DNA of 64,000 nucleotides from Iodidimonas nitroreducens (GTDB lineage: Bacteria > Pseudomonadota > Alphaproteobacteria > Sphingomonadales > Rhodothalassiaceae), in the NCBI GenBank assembly GCA_000710935.1, contig BAYV01000003.1:38765-102764 (forward strand), in the 5' to 3' direction. The position numbers and the translations under genes are program-made. This document shows, piece after piece, positions 33,350 through 41,970 of this stretch; position 1 is the first letter of the stretch, and each line of letters begins with the position of its first letter. The notes beneath the pieces are model-generated. The model searched no databases. It was not told where the DNA came from and saw only the letters and a program-made list of their open reading frames with translations.

Positions 33350-34591
33350 CTATCGGAAGAGCGACAGGATGTTTTGAGGATTTTGATTGGCGATCCCAAG
33401 GGCCTGAATGGCCAACTGCTGCTGCACCTGGAAGGCCTGCAAGCGGGTGGATTCTTCATCCAGATCCGCTTCCACCAAAGAGGCAACGCCCTGCTCCAGA
33501 GAATCGGACAGATTATCCAGGAAATTCTGACGATTTTCCAAGGTCCGCTCGAATGTCCCCAAGGTGGATGAAGCCAGATTGACCTGACCGATCAACGCAT
33601 CGGCCACCACAAGACCTGCCTGCACATTGCCATTGGCACCGTTCACCGCAATGGTCCGCAAAGCACCGGTGAAGCCGGATTCCGCAACCGCCTGACGCAG
33701 GGCCGTATCCCCCACAACAACCGTATTGACGAATTCCTCAAGGGTATTGACTTCATTAAAAGTATCGCCATCGAAATCAAGGGCCACCGCAGCCGCGCCA
33801 TCAAAGGTCACCGTGCCATCGGCATTGGCAGCAATAGCCGTCTGACCAAATTGCACCAATGCATTATTGATGGCCGCACCGACATCGGCATTGACCGTGA
33901 TTTCTGTTACCGTGGGAGAAGCTACGGCGGCCAGATCATCGTCGCCACCGGCTACGAAATCGATCTGTCCATTACCGCCCTGCCCCGTGGGATTGGCCCC
34001 ATCGATCTGATCCAGAACACCCGGAGCAAAAGATGCGAAAGCACGCTCAAGGGTGAGCACACCCCCCGCTGCCGTGGCATCAAAGCGCGAGATATCACCA
34101 AGATTTTGTTCGACGAGGGTAAAGGTCGAGATATTGAAATTACCGCCGTCGCGGGTCACCGTGGTGGTCACAGTCTGGGTATTGTTCCCCGCAAGAAGAT
34201 TGATGCCATTGAAAGAGGTGGCATTGATCGTGCCTTCCACTTCGCCCACCAGATTATTGATGGTGAACTGAAGCTCATCCAGCGCCTGACCGGAGTCGGC
34301 GGTGGTCAGGGCCTGCTGGATTTCGTTGATCGTACCAAAAATGGCCGTGATGCCATTGGTGGCTGTTTTTGCCGCATTCACCGACAGGGTAAGATTGTCT
34401 CGCAAACCATTGAGCACGGCATTATCGCCCCGCACCTGCTGTGAGACGAGGAAGAAAGACGGATTGTCTTTCGCTGTCCGCACTTCAAGTCCGGTGGAAA
34501 TCCGATCCTGGGTTTCATTCAGGCTATTGGTTGCCGAACGAAGGGTTTGCAAGGCGACCTGCGCCTGCACATTGGTTAAAATACCAGCCAT
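33350..34591 (-). CDS. fliC: Flagellin
   Basis: A 413-residue filament protein. The D0/D1 N-terminus (NVQAQVALQTLRSATNSLNE, then RISTGLEVRTAKDNPS) and C-terminus (STLGTFERTLENRQNFLDNL ... QQQLAIQALGIANQNPQ) are conserved, and the middle about 140-300 is variable and Ala/Asp/Gly/Thr-rich with few Cys or Lys. It is the only flagellin gene in the window. It has its own upstream region of 222 bases with a direct-repeat motif and is followed by a hairpin, then flaF and flbT. Confidence 0.96.
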   Translation of the reverse strand: MAGILTNVQAQVALQTLRSATNSLNETQDRISTGLEVRTAKDNPSFFLVSQQVRGDNAVLNGLRDNLTLSVNAAKTATNGITAIFGTINEIQQALTTADSGQALDELQFTINNLVGEVEGTINATSFNGINLLAGNNTQTVTTTVTRDGGNFNISTFTLVEQNLGDISRFDATAAGGVLTLERAFASFAPGVLDQIDGANPTGQGGNGQIDFVAGGDDDLAAVASPTVTEITVNADVGAAINNALVQFGQTAIAANADGTVTFDGAAAVALDFDGDTFNEVNTLEEFVNTVVVGDTALRQAVAESGFTGALRTIAVNGANGNVQAGLVVADALIGQVNLASSTLGTFERTLENRQNFLDNLSDSLEQGVASLVEADLDEESTRLQAFQVQQQLAIQALGIANQNPQNILSLFR

Positions 34592-34713
34592 TTTACAAGT
34601 TCCCGTTTTCTCAGGTTGACACGGGCGCCTTCTGACGCTGGGGCATGAGGAACAGGGTTCTATCCCTCTGCACCATCACTGTGACAGAGGCCGATTAAGG
34701 CGAATTAAAAAAT

Positions 34714-34729
34714 GGTATTTTAGGTATTT
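34714..34729 (-). promoter_or_regulatory. Direct repeat AAATACC-N2-AAATACC upstream of flagellin
   Basis: On the minus strand two copies of AAATACC lie nine bases apart, about 123 bases before the flagellin ATG. Related pairs stand before flgE (41916-41932) and before the FtcR-like gene (36848-36865), always in the same orientation relative to the gene. Direct repeats of about one helical turn suit an OmpR/CtrA-type winged-helix regulator. Confidence 0.4.
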
Positions 34730-34752
34730 ACGCATCAAATCATAAAAGAACA

Positions 34753-34779
34753 TGCCCGCTCTATAAAAAAGAACGGGCA
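34753..34779 (-). terminator. Weak terminator after flgN
   Basis: TGCCCG and CGGGCA form a six-bp stem around a T-rich 15-base loop, followed on the minus strand by TGTTCTTTT. It lies between the flgN-like gene and the flagellin promoter region. Confidence 0.45.
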
Positions 34780-34813
34780 CGACAACTTCATATATGCCTA
34801 TTAGAGCCAGCCC

Positions 34814-35344
34814 CTAAAGCCGCGTATTCAGCCCTTTTTGCGAAAGATTGCCCGGACGCGAGAGAGTTCCATCTTTGGCATAGGTGCCATCGGCATGGCT
34901 TTTCTCCAGCGCCATCATGAAACAACTATGCAAATGCAGCACCGCATGTTTATGCGCTTCCAGCTTATGCTTGCATTCCTGGGCCAATTGATCGCACTGC
35001 CCGGCTTTTTTCAAAAGCTGTTCCGAAACGGTCCATCCGGCTGTATCGGCGCTTTCGCGGAAGCTTTTGGCCGCAGCAATCAACTGATCCAGCGCTTTTT
35101 CCTTCTCCGATTGCAGCCCGGTTAAAGAGTCGATCCTGCCGGCTGCCAGATAGCTGCCCTCCTGCTCCAGCACTGCGATGAGCTGATCCATATTCTTTAT
35201 GAAGGCGGCTTCATGTTCAGAGATATTCTGATCATCCTCCCCTTCAGACCCATCGCTCAGGGTGGGCTCAACAGCGGGGGCATCCTGTGCTTCAGGCTTT
35301 TTGCCGGTGAAATCCTTCAAGATCGAGCGCAAACCCATCATCAT
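34814..35344 (-). CDS. FlgN-like flagellar protein (putative export chaperone)
   Basis: A 176-residue, mostly helical, polar protein. The segment ISEHEAAFIKNMDQLIAVLE through ALDQLIAAAKSFRESADTAG resembles FlgN-type chaperones, which hold FlgK and FlgL before export, and the C-terminus YAKDGTLSRPGNLSQKGLNT occurs in alphaproteobacterial FlgN-like proteins as far as I recall. Similarity is weak, and position (overlapping the flgJ stop by four bases, behind flgI-flgJ) is the main support. Confidence 0.6.
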   Translation of the reverse strand: MMMGLRSILKDFTGKKPEAQDAPAVEPTLSDGSEGEDDQNISEHEAAFIKNMDQLIAVLEQEGSYLAAGRIDSLTGLQSEKEKALDQLIAAAKSFRESADTAGWTVSEQLLKKAGQCDQLAQECKHKLEAHKHAVLHLHSCFMMALEKSHADGTYAKDGTLSRPGNLSQKGLNTRL

Positions 35345-35661
35345 GCGTCACCCATTGTGCCATAGGATTGATAAATACCTGAAATATCTCGATAAATCGC
35401 TTCGGCAATGCCAAGTGTTCCTGATGAAGACAAGGCTTTTCCCAAAGGCTCGCTCAGCATGCCCCGGGCCATTTTCTCGCCATAGCCGCCACTGAAAAAA
35501 CCATCCTGATCAAGGCCCGAAAACATCTGCTCCACCATCTGACCCATCATCAGAGCTTCAAAATCCTTGGCCACGCCCCAGGCTTTTTCATCAATGGGCG
35601 CCTGGCTTTCGGCTGACATGGGAAGGGGAAACGCATTGATTTGGGCTATGGGATCAAACAT
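35341..35661 (-). CDS. flgJ: Rod-binding protein, FlgJ N-terminal type
   Basis: A 106-residue protein matching the rod-binding domain of FlgJ: AKDFEALMMGQMVEQMFSGL and YGEKMARGMLSEPLGKALSS, then GIAEAIYRDI. It lacks the C-terminal muramidase domain of enteric FlgJ, as is usual in alphaproteobacteria, so wall digestion would need a separate enzyme. Gene order flgI-flgJ-flgN. Confidence 0.88.
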   Translation of the reverse strand: MFDPIAQINAFPLPMSAESQAPIDEKAWGVAKDFEALMMGQMVEQMFSGLDQDGFFSGGYGEKMARGMLSEPLGKALSSSGTLGIAEAIYRDISGIYQSYGTMGDA

Positions 35662-35670
35662 CGGCTTTTC

Positions 35671-36825
35671 TTATTCTATGATCAGTTCCGCATGAAGCGC
35701 CCCGGCCGATTTGATGGCCTGCAATACGGAAATCACATCCCGTGGGCCAACCCCCAGCGCATTGAGACCCGCCACCAGTTCCTGTAAGGTGGGGGCTTCG
35801 GGCAAAAGCTGGAACCGCGCTTCGGATTGATCATCAACCCCGATATTGGTGCGCGGCACCACCACCGTTTCCCCCTGTTCGGCAAAGGGTGCCGGCTGCG
35901 AGACGACCGGCTGCTCATTCACCTCGATGGTGATCGACCCCAAAGTCACCGCCACTTCGCTGATCCTGACATCGGCCCCGATCACGATGGTTCCCGAATT
36001 TTCATCGATCACCACCCGGGCCAATTGATCCGGCTCCACCCTTAAAGCCTCAACCTCGCCCAAAAACTGGGCCACACGCCTTTGAAAGCGCTCAGGCACG
36101 GCGATCACGATGGTCGATAAATCTTCAGCCTTGGCAATTCGCGCATCGAAATAGCTGTTGATTGCCGCCTCAACGCGCAAAGCGGTGGTGAAATCGGGAT
36201 TGCGCAGGCGCATCCGCAAACTTCTGAAATCATCAAGATTGAACCCCATTTCGCGTTCGACCAAAGCCCCATTGGCAACGCTGGCAATGGTGGGAACCCC
36301 ACGGGTGATGCTGGCGGCATCACCACCGGCCGCAAAACCGGAAACCGAAAGCTGCCCCTGGGCCACCGCATAGACCTGGCCATCAGCCGCCAATAAAGGC
36401 GTGGCCAGCAACATCCCGCCCCGCAGATCAGTGGTATCCCCCATCGCCGCCACCGAAACATCGATCGCCGAACCATTGCGGGCAAAAGCGGGCAATCGGG
36501 CCGTAACCATCACCGCCGCAACATTGCGGGTGCGCAGATTGGCATCGGGAATAGCCACCCCTAAACGCTGCAACATGCTGATGATGCTGACTTCGGTAAA
36601 GGGGGTGTTGGTCAGGCGATCCCCCGTGCCGGGCAGCCCCACCACAAGGCCATAGCCAATAAGCTGGTTATAACGCACGGATTCAAAGCTGGTGATATCC
36701 TTGACCCGCACCTGGGCCGCCTGAGCGATTTGGGCGGATATCGCATAAAAAGATAAAAGAATGAAAATTAAATTTTTAGAAAAACTGGCCACGTTCCACC
36801 TATGTAAAAACTGATCCAATTCCAT
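35671..36825 (-). CDS. flgI: Flagellar P-ring protein FlgI
   Basis: A 384-residue periplasmic ring protein with a signal peptide (cut near IAQA, about residue 36). The conserved start of the mature protein VRVKDITSFESVRYNQLIGY and GLPGTGDRLTNTPFT are diagnostic, as is the C-terminal ALGVGPRDVISVLQAIKSAG. First gene of the leftward flgI-flgJ-flgN run, divergent from the FtcR-like regulator. Confidence 0.96.
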   Translation of the reverse strand: MELDQFLHRWNVASFSKNLIFILLSFYAISAQIAQAAQVRVKDITSFESVRYNQLIGYGLVVGLPGTGDRLTNTPFTEVSIISMLQRLGVAIPDANLRTRNVAAVMVTARLPAFARNGSAIDVSVAAMGDTTDLRGGMLLATPLLAADGQVYAVAQGQLSVSGFAAGGDAASITRGVPTIASVANGALVEREMGFNLDDFRSLRMRLRNPDFTTALRVEAAINSYFDARIAKAEDLSTIVIAVPERFQRRVAQFLGEVEALRVEPDQLARVVIDENSGTIVIGADVRISEVAVTLGSITIEVNEQPVVSQPAPFAEQGETVVVPRTNIGVDDQSEARFQLLPEAPTLQELVAGLNALGVGPRDVISVLQAIKSAGALHAELIIE

Positions 36826-36847
36826 GCACCTTAAAGCGCAAACTTTA

Positions 36848-36865
36848 AAATAGGTTATAAATACC
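36848..36865 (+). promoter_or_regulatory. Direct repeat AAATAGG-N4-AAATACC between flgI and FtcR-like gene
   Basis: Two copies with an 11-base period lie in the AT-rich 223-base divergent region (36826-37048), about 184 bases before the regulator ATG and 23 before the flgI start. The motif also forms part of an imperfect palindrome TAGGT-N7-ACCTA (36851-36867). It shares the motif seen before flagellin and flgE. Confidence 0.35.
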
Positions 36866-37048
36866 TATTTGCTAAAATTTTATGCTTGTTTATCGTTTAG
36901 AACGTCAAATTTTTGATCTAATTTAGAGTTTTCTATTTATCTTTACTTAATATGGTTGTGTCGATTATTCACCTGCATTCGCAAAATCTCGTGTCAGGTG
37001 AAAAACACGAAATTTTATGTGATAACAACCGCAAATAAGGGGGTTCTT

Positions 37049-37858
37049 ATGCGTGCCTTGCTTTTCGAAACCAATCCAGAAACCGCACGATCCATCGCCA
37101 ATGCCATGGAACGCGCCAAATTTCCCACGGATCTGATGGACCCACGCCTGTTGCATGGTCTTGATCAGGAACAGCTTGGGCTCGATGCTTATGGCGCGGT
37201 TATTTTAGGCGATATTGCCTGCCCAATCGATATCGTCGCCACCTTGCGGCAGTGCAATCTGAAAGCCGCGATCATTCCATTGCTTCCCTTCAGAAATGCC
37301 CGTCAATCTGCCGATCTTTTGGCAGCCGGGGCCGATGATGTGGTGGTTAAACCCATCAATGGCGATGAAATGGCCGCCCGAATCAGGGCGATTTTGCGGC
37401 GCGGATTTGGTGAAAACAAAAGCAATCTTCAGATCGGCGATCTCACCATTTTTCTGGATGGCCGCGATCCCGATGTCAAAGGCCGGCGGCTGAAGCTCAG
37501 CCACCGCGAACACAGTATTTTCATGCATCTGGCCCAACAATCGGGACGCGTCGTTTCCAAGGAATCGGTGTATAATGCTGTTTATGGCACGGTGGATATG
37601 CTGCCCCACGATAAAGTGATCGATGTTTATATCTGCAAGTTGCGCAAAAAAATCGCCGATGCCACAGGCGGTCAGCAATATATCGAAACCGTTTATGGGC
37701 GCGGCTATAAATTCGATCTGCCCCAAAAAACCAGCGCCGGGCGCACCCGATTCGGCAAGGCCTGCGAACAGACCCCCGCCATCCGGCTTCCCACGATGGT
37801 GAAGGCACCGATCAGCATCGCGCAGATCAGCCGCCCGCAATTGCAAAAAGCTGTTTGA
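37049..37858 (+). CDS. CtrA/FtcR-like response regulator with degenerate receiver
   Basis: A 269-residue OmpR-class regulator. The C-terminal winged helix (LKLSHREHSIFMHLAQQSGR, KVIDVYICKLRKKIADATGG, YIETVYGRGYKF) resembles CtrA and the flagellar regulators FtcR/Rem. The receiver domain (1-118) keeps the probable phospho-acceptor D55 (ILGDIACP) and K101 (VVVKP), but the acidic pair is reduced to E7-T8 and the Ser/Thr switch residue is replaced by proline near P80. ATG 37049 has AAGGGGG five bases upstream; the frame extends to 36956 without a good start. Its place inside the flagellar cluster suggests it controls flagellar genes. Confidence 0.85.
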   Translation: MRALLFETNPETARSIANAMERAKFPTDLMDPRLLHGLDQEQLGLDAYGAVILGDIACPIDIVATLRQCNLKAAIIPLLPFRNARQSADLLAAGADDVVVKPINGDEMAARIRAILRRGFGENKSNLQIGDLTIFLDGRDPDVKGRRLKLSHREHSIFMHLAQQSGRVVSKESVYNAVYGTVDMLPHDKVIDVYICKLRKKIADATGGQQYIETVYGRGYKFDLPQKTSAGRTRFGKACEQTPAIRLPTMVKAPISIAQISRPQLQKAV

Positions 37859-37885
37859 AAACATAGCTTTATAGCATAAAATGAC

Positions 37886-37921
37886 AAACCCCCCGCCCGG
37901 TGATCTGGCAGGGGGTTTTTT
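37886..37921. terminator. Bidirectional rho-independent terminator
   Basis: AAACCCCC pairs with GGGGGTTT around a GC-rich loop, with A and T runs on the outside, between the FtcR-like gene and the convergent flgL gene. It can work on both strands. Confidence 0.88.
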
Positions 37922-37971
37922 GTGAATTTTTCATGAAAAAAAGTGAGGAAAAGCGGCCTGTTTCAGCCCGA

Positions 37972-39030
37972 TCAGCGGATAAAATTGACCAGCGACAGAT
38001 TGGCAATCCGGGCGGTGAGGGTGAAAGAGGTTTCCAACTGCCCGATCAGCGCCTGCAAGCGTACCTGAGTTTCAAAGGGATCGACGGTTTCAAGATTCAC
38101 CACCCGCTCATTCAGGATGGTTTTCAGGGCTCCATTGCGATCTTCCAAAGATTGGGCAAGGCGCTGCTGCTCGCCAAGGCGGGCCGCGCCTGAACGCAAG
38201 CCATCAAGCCCCGATGACAGTGAATCAAAGGCCCCCTTCATCAAAACCGGAAAGGCATCATCGGCCAAAGCTGCCGGATCAAAGCTTGCAAAAACCGCCA
38301 GCCCCTTGATGATATCACGCAGGGCCTGATCATTACCTTCGGGGCCGAAATCAACAATCACCTGATCGGAAATCCGCGCCTGCGAGGGCGGGCTGCCGGT
38401 GGGCGCCCCATTGAAAAAGGTTTCTTCGAAATTGGTACCCGCTGCCGCGGTATCGGCAAAAATCTGATCGATGGAAGCCAGAAGCGCCGTGGCGCTGGCT
38501 GCATCCACCGGTGGGGTGGCGGCAATGGCATTTTCGATCACCTGAGCCGGCGAAAAACCGGTGCCCGGATTTATCTGGTTGAAATTCTGCATGGGCGCGC
38601 GATCCGTGGCAATGCCACTGAATAAAAAGCGCTGGCCATCGCTGACATTGAAAGCCGCGATCAACTCATCGAGCGCGCCTTTCGCCGCCGTTTGCAGGCT
38701 CACCCGCATGGTTTCATTCAGATCATCAAGCCCGGTAGCGGCAATGGTCAAAACGCCGGTCAGGCTGCCTTCAACAGATTGCATCGCCTGCTGCTTTAAA
38801 TCCGCGCGGCTTTGAAAGCTTTGCAAAGAGCGCATATCGCTTTCAATCCGGCTAAATTGCGCCCGCAAACCGATCAAAAGCGCCGATTGGCCGGGGCCTT
38901 CAGCCGCCATATCAAGCTTATTCCCGGTGATCGATTGTTCCCGGAATTGCGCAATATCGGATTGCAGATTTTTAACCAGTGAAGCGCTGCTCATCTGCGC
39001 GCCCAGGGTTGAAGGAGTTAGACTGATCAT
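37972..39030 (-). CDS. flgL: Hook-filament junction protein FlgL
   Basis: A 352-residue flagellin-like protein. The C-terminal flagellin-type domain (ETQVRLQALIGQLETSFTLT ... ANLSLVNFI) and N-terminal helical region are recognisable, with the middle variable. It is last of the motA-motB-flgE-flgK-flgL series, next to flgK as expected. Confidence 0.9.
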   Translation of the reverse strand: MISLTPSTLGAQMSSASLVKNLQSDIAQFREQSITGNKLDMAAEGPGQSALLIGLRAQFSRIESDMRSLQSFQSRADLKQQAMQSVEGSLTGVLTIAATGLDDLNETMRVSLQTAAKGALDELIAAFNVSDGQRFLFSGIATDRAPMQNFNQINPGTGFSPAQVIENAIAATPPVDAASATALLASIDQIFADTAAAGTNFEETFFNGAPTGSPPSQARISDQVIVDFGPEGNDQALRDIIKGLAVFASFDPAALADDAFPVLMKGAFDSLSSGLDGLRSGAARLGEQQRLAQSLEDRNGALKTILNERVVNLETVDPFETQVRLQALIGQLETSFTLTARIANLSLVNFIR

Positions 39031-39039
39031 CTTGCCATC

Positions 39040-40503
39040 CTATCTGATACGATTAAGCTCATCAAACATCGCCTGAACCGTGGCAATGATCCGGGCATTG
39101 GCGGAAAAGGCCTGTTCGATGATCAAAAGCCTTTGGGCTTCATCATCCACATTCACCCCGGTTTGATTGACCAGCCGGTTCATCAGGGTATCGCGCACAA
39201 TGGCGCTGGACCCGGCATCGCGCTCTTTTGCCACTCTTTGCGTTTGCTGCTGATCCACCATGGCCGCGGCAAAGCCCAGCAAAGTTTGCGACGTGGGAAG
39301 CCCCGTGCCGGGGGGAAAGCTTGTGGTGCCGGTCAGGCCATCAAGGAAATTGGCAATCTGGCTGCTATCCCCGCTGGCCCCCGGCACAATCGCCCCCACA
39401 CCATCGCGCAAACGACTGAGAACACCCCCCTGCGCCGGATCGACCTGCGCGCCATTCACGGCGATGCGACCCGCCAGACCCACGGCAAAGGCCGTCGGAT
39501 CATGGGCCACCCCGGCATCGGTGAATAAAGCCGGCGTACCGGCCGGAACGCTGGGATCGGCATTTTGAAAACTGTTGATCACCCCACTGGCCAACCCATC
39601 AAGCTGGGCCTGAAAAGCCGGGAACACCTCATCGCGCAGAGCAAAAAGCCCCGCCAATCGGCCTGATTGGATCGATGTGGGATCGCCACCGCCGGGGGTG
39701 ATATCGATCCCTTCAACGCTCAGCCCGCTCAATCCCGCACCGAAAACCAGATTGGGGGGCATGGCGCTCACAGCCGTGAAATCAATTTGCCGGGCCCTGC
39801 CATCCACCAAAGTGACCCCTTCGCGGCTGAGGACCACCATTTCCCCATCTTCACGGGTAAAACTGCGCACCCCCATAAGGCTGGATAAGCCATCAAGCTG
39901 GCGATCGCGCTCATCCTGCAGATCCGAGGCATCTTCGCCTAAAGCCACGGCTTGCCGGATATCCCGGTTCAGATCCTCGATCCGCCCCAGCCGTTCATTG
40001 GCTTCACTCACGGCAAAGGAAATAGACTGTTCCGCCGTCAGCCTTTCGGCATTGAGGGTATCTTGCAAAGCGCCAAAGCCATCAACCAAAGCATTGGCGG
40101 CATTCAAGGCCCCACGCTGGGCGCTGGGGCTGGCGGGGGCATCGAACAAGGCCCTGAAGCCATCGGCCAAACCTTCGATCAAAAAGGGGATGGATCGCTC
40201 CTCCCCCGGCTCGCCTAATTGATCGCTATAGCGGCTCAAAGCTTCGGCCTGCACCTCAGCACCCGCTGTGAGCGCGGATTGAAAGCGGATATCGCGCACA
40301 AGCTGCTGATCCACCGGCGAGCGCAATTGGCTGGAGACCACCCCCGATCCCACGCCCCCAAGCACCAATGAGCTGAGCGACACATCCTTGCGCACAAAGC
40401 CTTCCGTGCTGGCATTGGCAATATTGACCGATGTGGTGGCAATCTGCTGCTGCGCCGCCCGCAAGCCGGATTGCGCATTGGACAAGGCCAGTGTCAAACT
40501 CAT
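39040..40503 (-). CDS. flgK: Hook-filament junction protein FlgK
   Basis: A 487-residue hook-associated protein. The N-terminus SNAQSGLRAAQQQIATTSVN followed by IANASTEGFVRK and the C-terminal GVNVDDEAQRLLIIEQAFSA are typical. It overlaps neither neighbour but is only nine bases from flgL. Forms the first junction layer at the hook tip. Confidence 0.95.
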   Translation of the reverse strand: MSLTLALSNAQSGLRAAQQQIATTSVNIANASTEGFVRKDVSLSSLVLGGVGSGVVSSQLRSPVDQQLVRDIRFQSALTAGAEVQAEALSRYSDQLGEPGEERSIPFLIEGLADGFRALFDAPASPSAQRGALNAANALVDGFGALQDTLNAERLTAEQSISFAVSEANERLGRIEDLNRDIRQAVALGEDASDLQDERDRQLDGLSSLMGVRSFTREDGEMVVLSREGVTLVDGRARQIDFTAVSAMPPNLVFGAGLSGLSVEGIDITPGGGDPTSIQSGRLAGLFALRDEVFPAFQAQLDGLASGVINSFQNADPSVPAGTPALFTDAGVAHDPTAFAVGLAGRIAVNGAQVDPAQGGVLSRLRDGVGAIVPGASGDSSQIANFLDGLTGTTSFPPGTGLPTSQTLLGFAAAMVDQQQTQRVAKERDAGSSAIVRDTLMNRLVNQTGVNVDDEAQRLLIIEQAFSANARIIATVQAMFDELNRIR

Positions 40504-40545
40504 GATCGCTCTCCCTTTCGCTTAAAGCCCGGGCATCAAGTGATT

Positions 40546-41829
40546 TTATCGTTTCAGGCGGGTGGCTTCTTCCAGCATTTCATCGGCGGTGCGGATCACC
40601 GTGGCATTCGAGGAATAAGCCCTTTGGGTTTCGATGATCGAGGTGATTTCCTGAGCGATTTCAACATTCGCCACTTCCAGAGCATTGCTCCGCAATTCGC
40701 CGCTGGGGCCTTCCCCGGGATTGAACAGGCGGAAGGTTCCCGAGTCTCTGGTCAGTTGAAAGGCATTCCCATCAATGGGCTGCAAGCCATTGGGATTGGC
40801 CAGATCCGCCACCGGCACGATGAAAGAGGCGAGCCTTGCCCCGGAATCGAAGATGGCGAAAACCGTGCCATCATCGCCGATTTCCACGCCCCGCAATTCC
40901 CCTGCCGGGGTGCCATCGCGCACGGGCGCCCGCACCGAATTATCGCCCACAAATTGGGTGATGCCGTTCAAGCCCCCCACATTGCCCAGGGATAATTCAA
41001 TGACCTGCCCGCCATTGACGGTCAGGGTCACAACCCCATTGGCTTCGGGAAGGGCGGTGGTAAAGGCCGCGGGCGATCCCGCCGTAACACCGGGGGTGAT
41101 GCCATCATCAAAATCGATGGTAACCGTGCCCAAAGCCGTGCCATCGAAATCCGTGATGCTGAGATCGAATTGATTGGGGGTGGCCGTGGCCTGCCATTCA
41201 AGGGTCAGGGTTTGGGCGGCCCCCAAAGGCGTGAAATATTCCACCGATGTCACCAGCGGGCCGGGAGGCGGGGCAAGCCCGGTCAATTGCGCCGGCAGAT
41301 TGCCCTGCAGGCCCAATTGGGTTGTGGGGGTGCCGATATTATTGAACGCATTGATATTGACCGGCTGCAAGCTGCCGAATGTATCGCGGCTGGGAACCCC
41401 TGCGGCAAAGCTGCCATCGGGATTAAGGGCAAAGCCCTGAAGCACAAAGCCCGCGCTATTGCGCAAAAAGCCATTGGCATCAGGGGAAAACTGCCCGGCA
41501 CGGGTGAGGGCAAATTCATTGGCCCCGGTACCCGCAACATCCGATGTCACCACAAACATGCCGCGCCCGGCAATCGCCAGATCGGTGCTGCCACTCGATG
41601 TGGTGATGGTTCCATTCAGGGAAATATCGGTGCGCACATTGGGAATGGTGCCTGATGCGGCAAAACTGCTGCCGCCGCCGGTGCCCACGAATAGGGATGT
41701 GAAATCAACATCCGATCGTTTGAAGCCAACCACAGAAGAATTTGCCAGATTATCGGAAATGGTCGCCAATCTGGTGGCCTGAGCCAAAAGACCGCTCACC
41801 CCGGCTTGTAATGCGCTTCCCAAACTCAT
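40546..41829 (-). CDS. flgE: Flagellar hook protein FlgE
   Basis: A 427-residue hook subunit with N-terminal ALQAGVSGLLAQATRLATIS, DNLANSSVVGFKRSDVDFTS, a variable middle, and C-terminal NVEIAQEITSIIETQRAYSS. ATG 41829 with AGGAG eight bases upstream is preferred over the upstream in-frame start at 41859. Preceded by a 141-base gap with candidate regulatory motifs. Confidence 0.95.
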   Translation of the reverse strand: MSLGSALQAGVSGLLAQATRLATISDNLANSSVVGFKRSDVDFTSLFVGTGGGSSFAASGTIPNVRTDISLNGTITTSSGSTDLAIAGRGMFVVTSDVAGTGANEFALTRAGQFSPDANGFLRNSAGFVLQGFALNPDGSFAAGVPSRDTFGSLQPVNINAFNNIGTPTTQLGLQGNLPAQLTGLAPPPGPLVTSVEYFTPLGAAQTLTLEWQATATPNQFDLSITDFDGTALGTVTIDFDDGITPGVTAGSPAAFTTALPEANGVVTLTVNGGQVIELSLGNVGGLNGITQFVGDNSVRAPVRDGTPAGELRGVEIGDDGTVFAIFDSGARLASFIVPVADLANPNGLQPIDGNAFQLTRDSGTFRLFNPGEGPSGELRSNALEVANVEIAQEITSIIETQRAYSSNATVIRTADEMLEEATRLKR

Positions 41830-41886
41830 GTCGTCTACTCCTCTATGGGGTTCATTCATCGCTCTCCCAAGACTAGGCCCGTCACT

Positions 41887-41932
41887 TTAAACTGCGATGA
41901 AATTTCACTTTTACTGATATTTTTAGATATTT
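41887..41932 (-). promoter_or_regulatory. Candidate control elements upstream of flgE
   Basis: On the minus strand AAATATC-N3-AAATATC (41916-41932, period 10) resembles the direct repeats upstream of flagellin and the FtcR-like gene. A near-match to the CtrA box (TTAA-N7-TGAA, 41887-41901, seven of eight fixed bases) is adjacent. This suggests flgE-flgK-flgL has a promoter separate from motA-motB. Confidence 0.35.
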
Positions 41933-41970
41933 ATTTGCCTATCCAGCACACCCCGCCTTCTTATGCTTGT

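Noticed and set aside
34592..34813. Sigma-54 or sigma-28 promoter for flagellin
   Set aside because: No TGGCAC-N5-TTGC-like or TAAA-N15-GCCGATAA-like sequence was found in this gap; only a direct-repeat motif and a near CtrA pattern with a six-base spacer.
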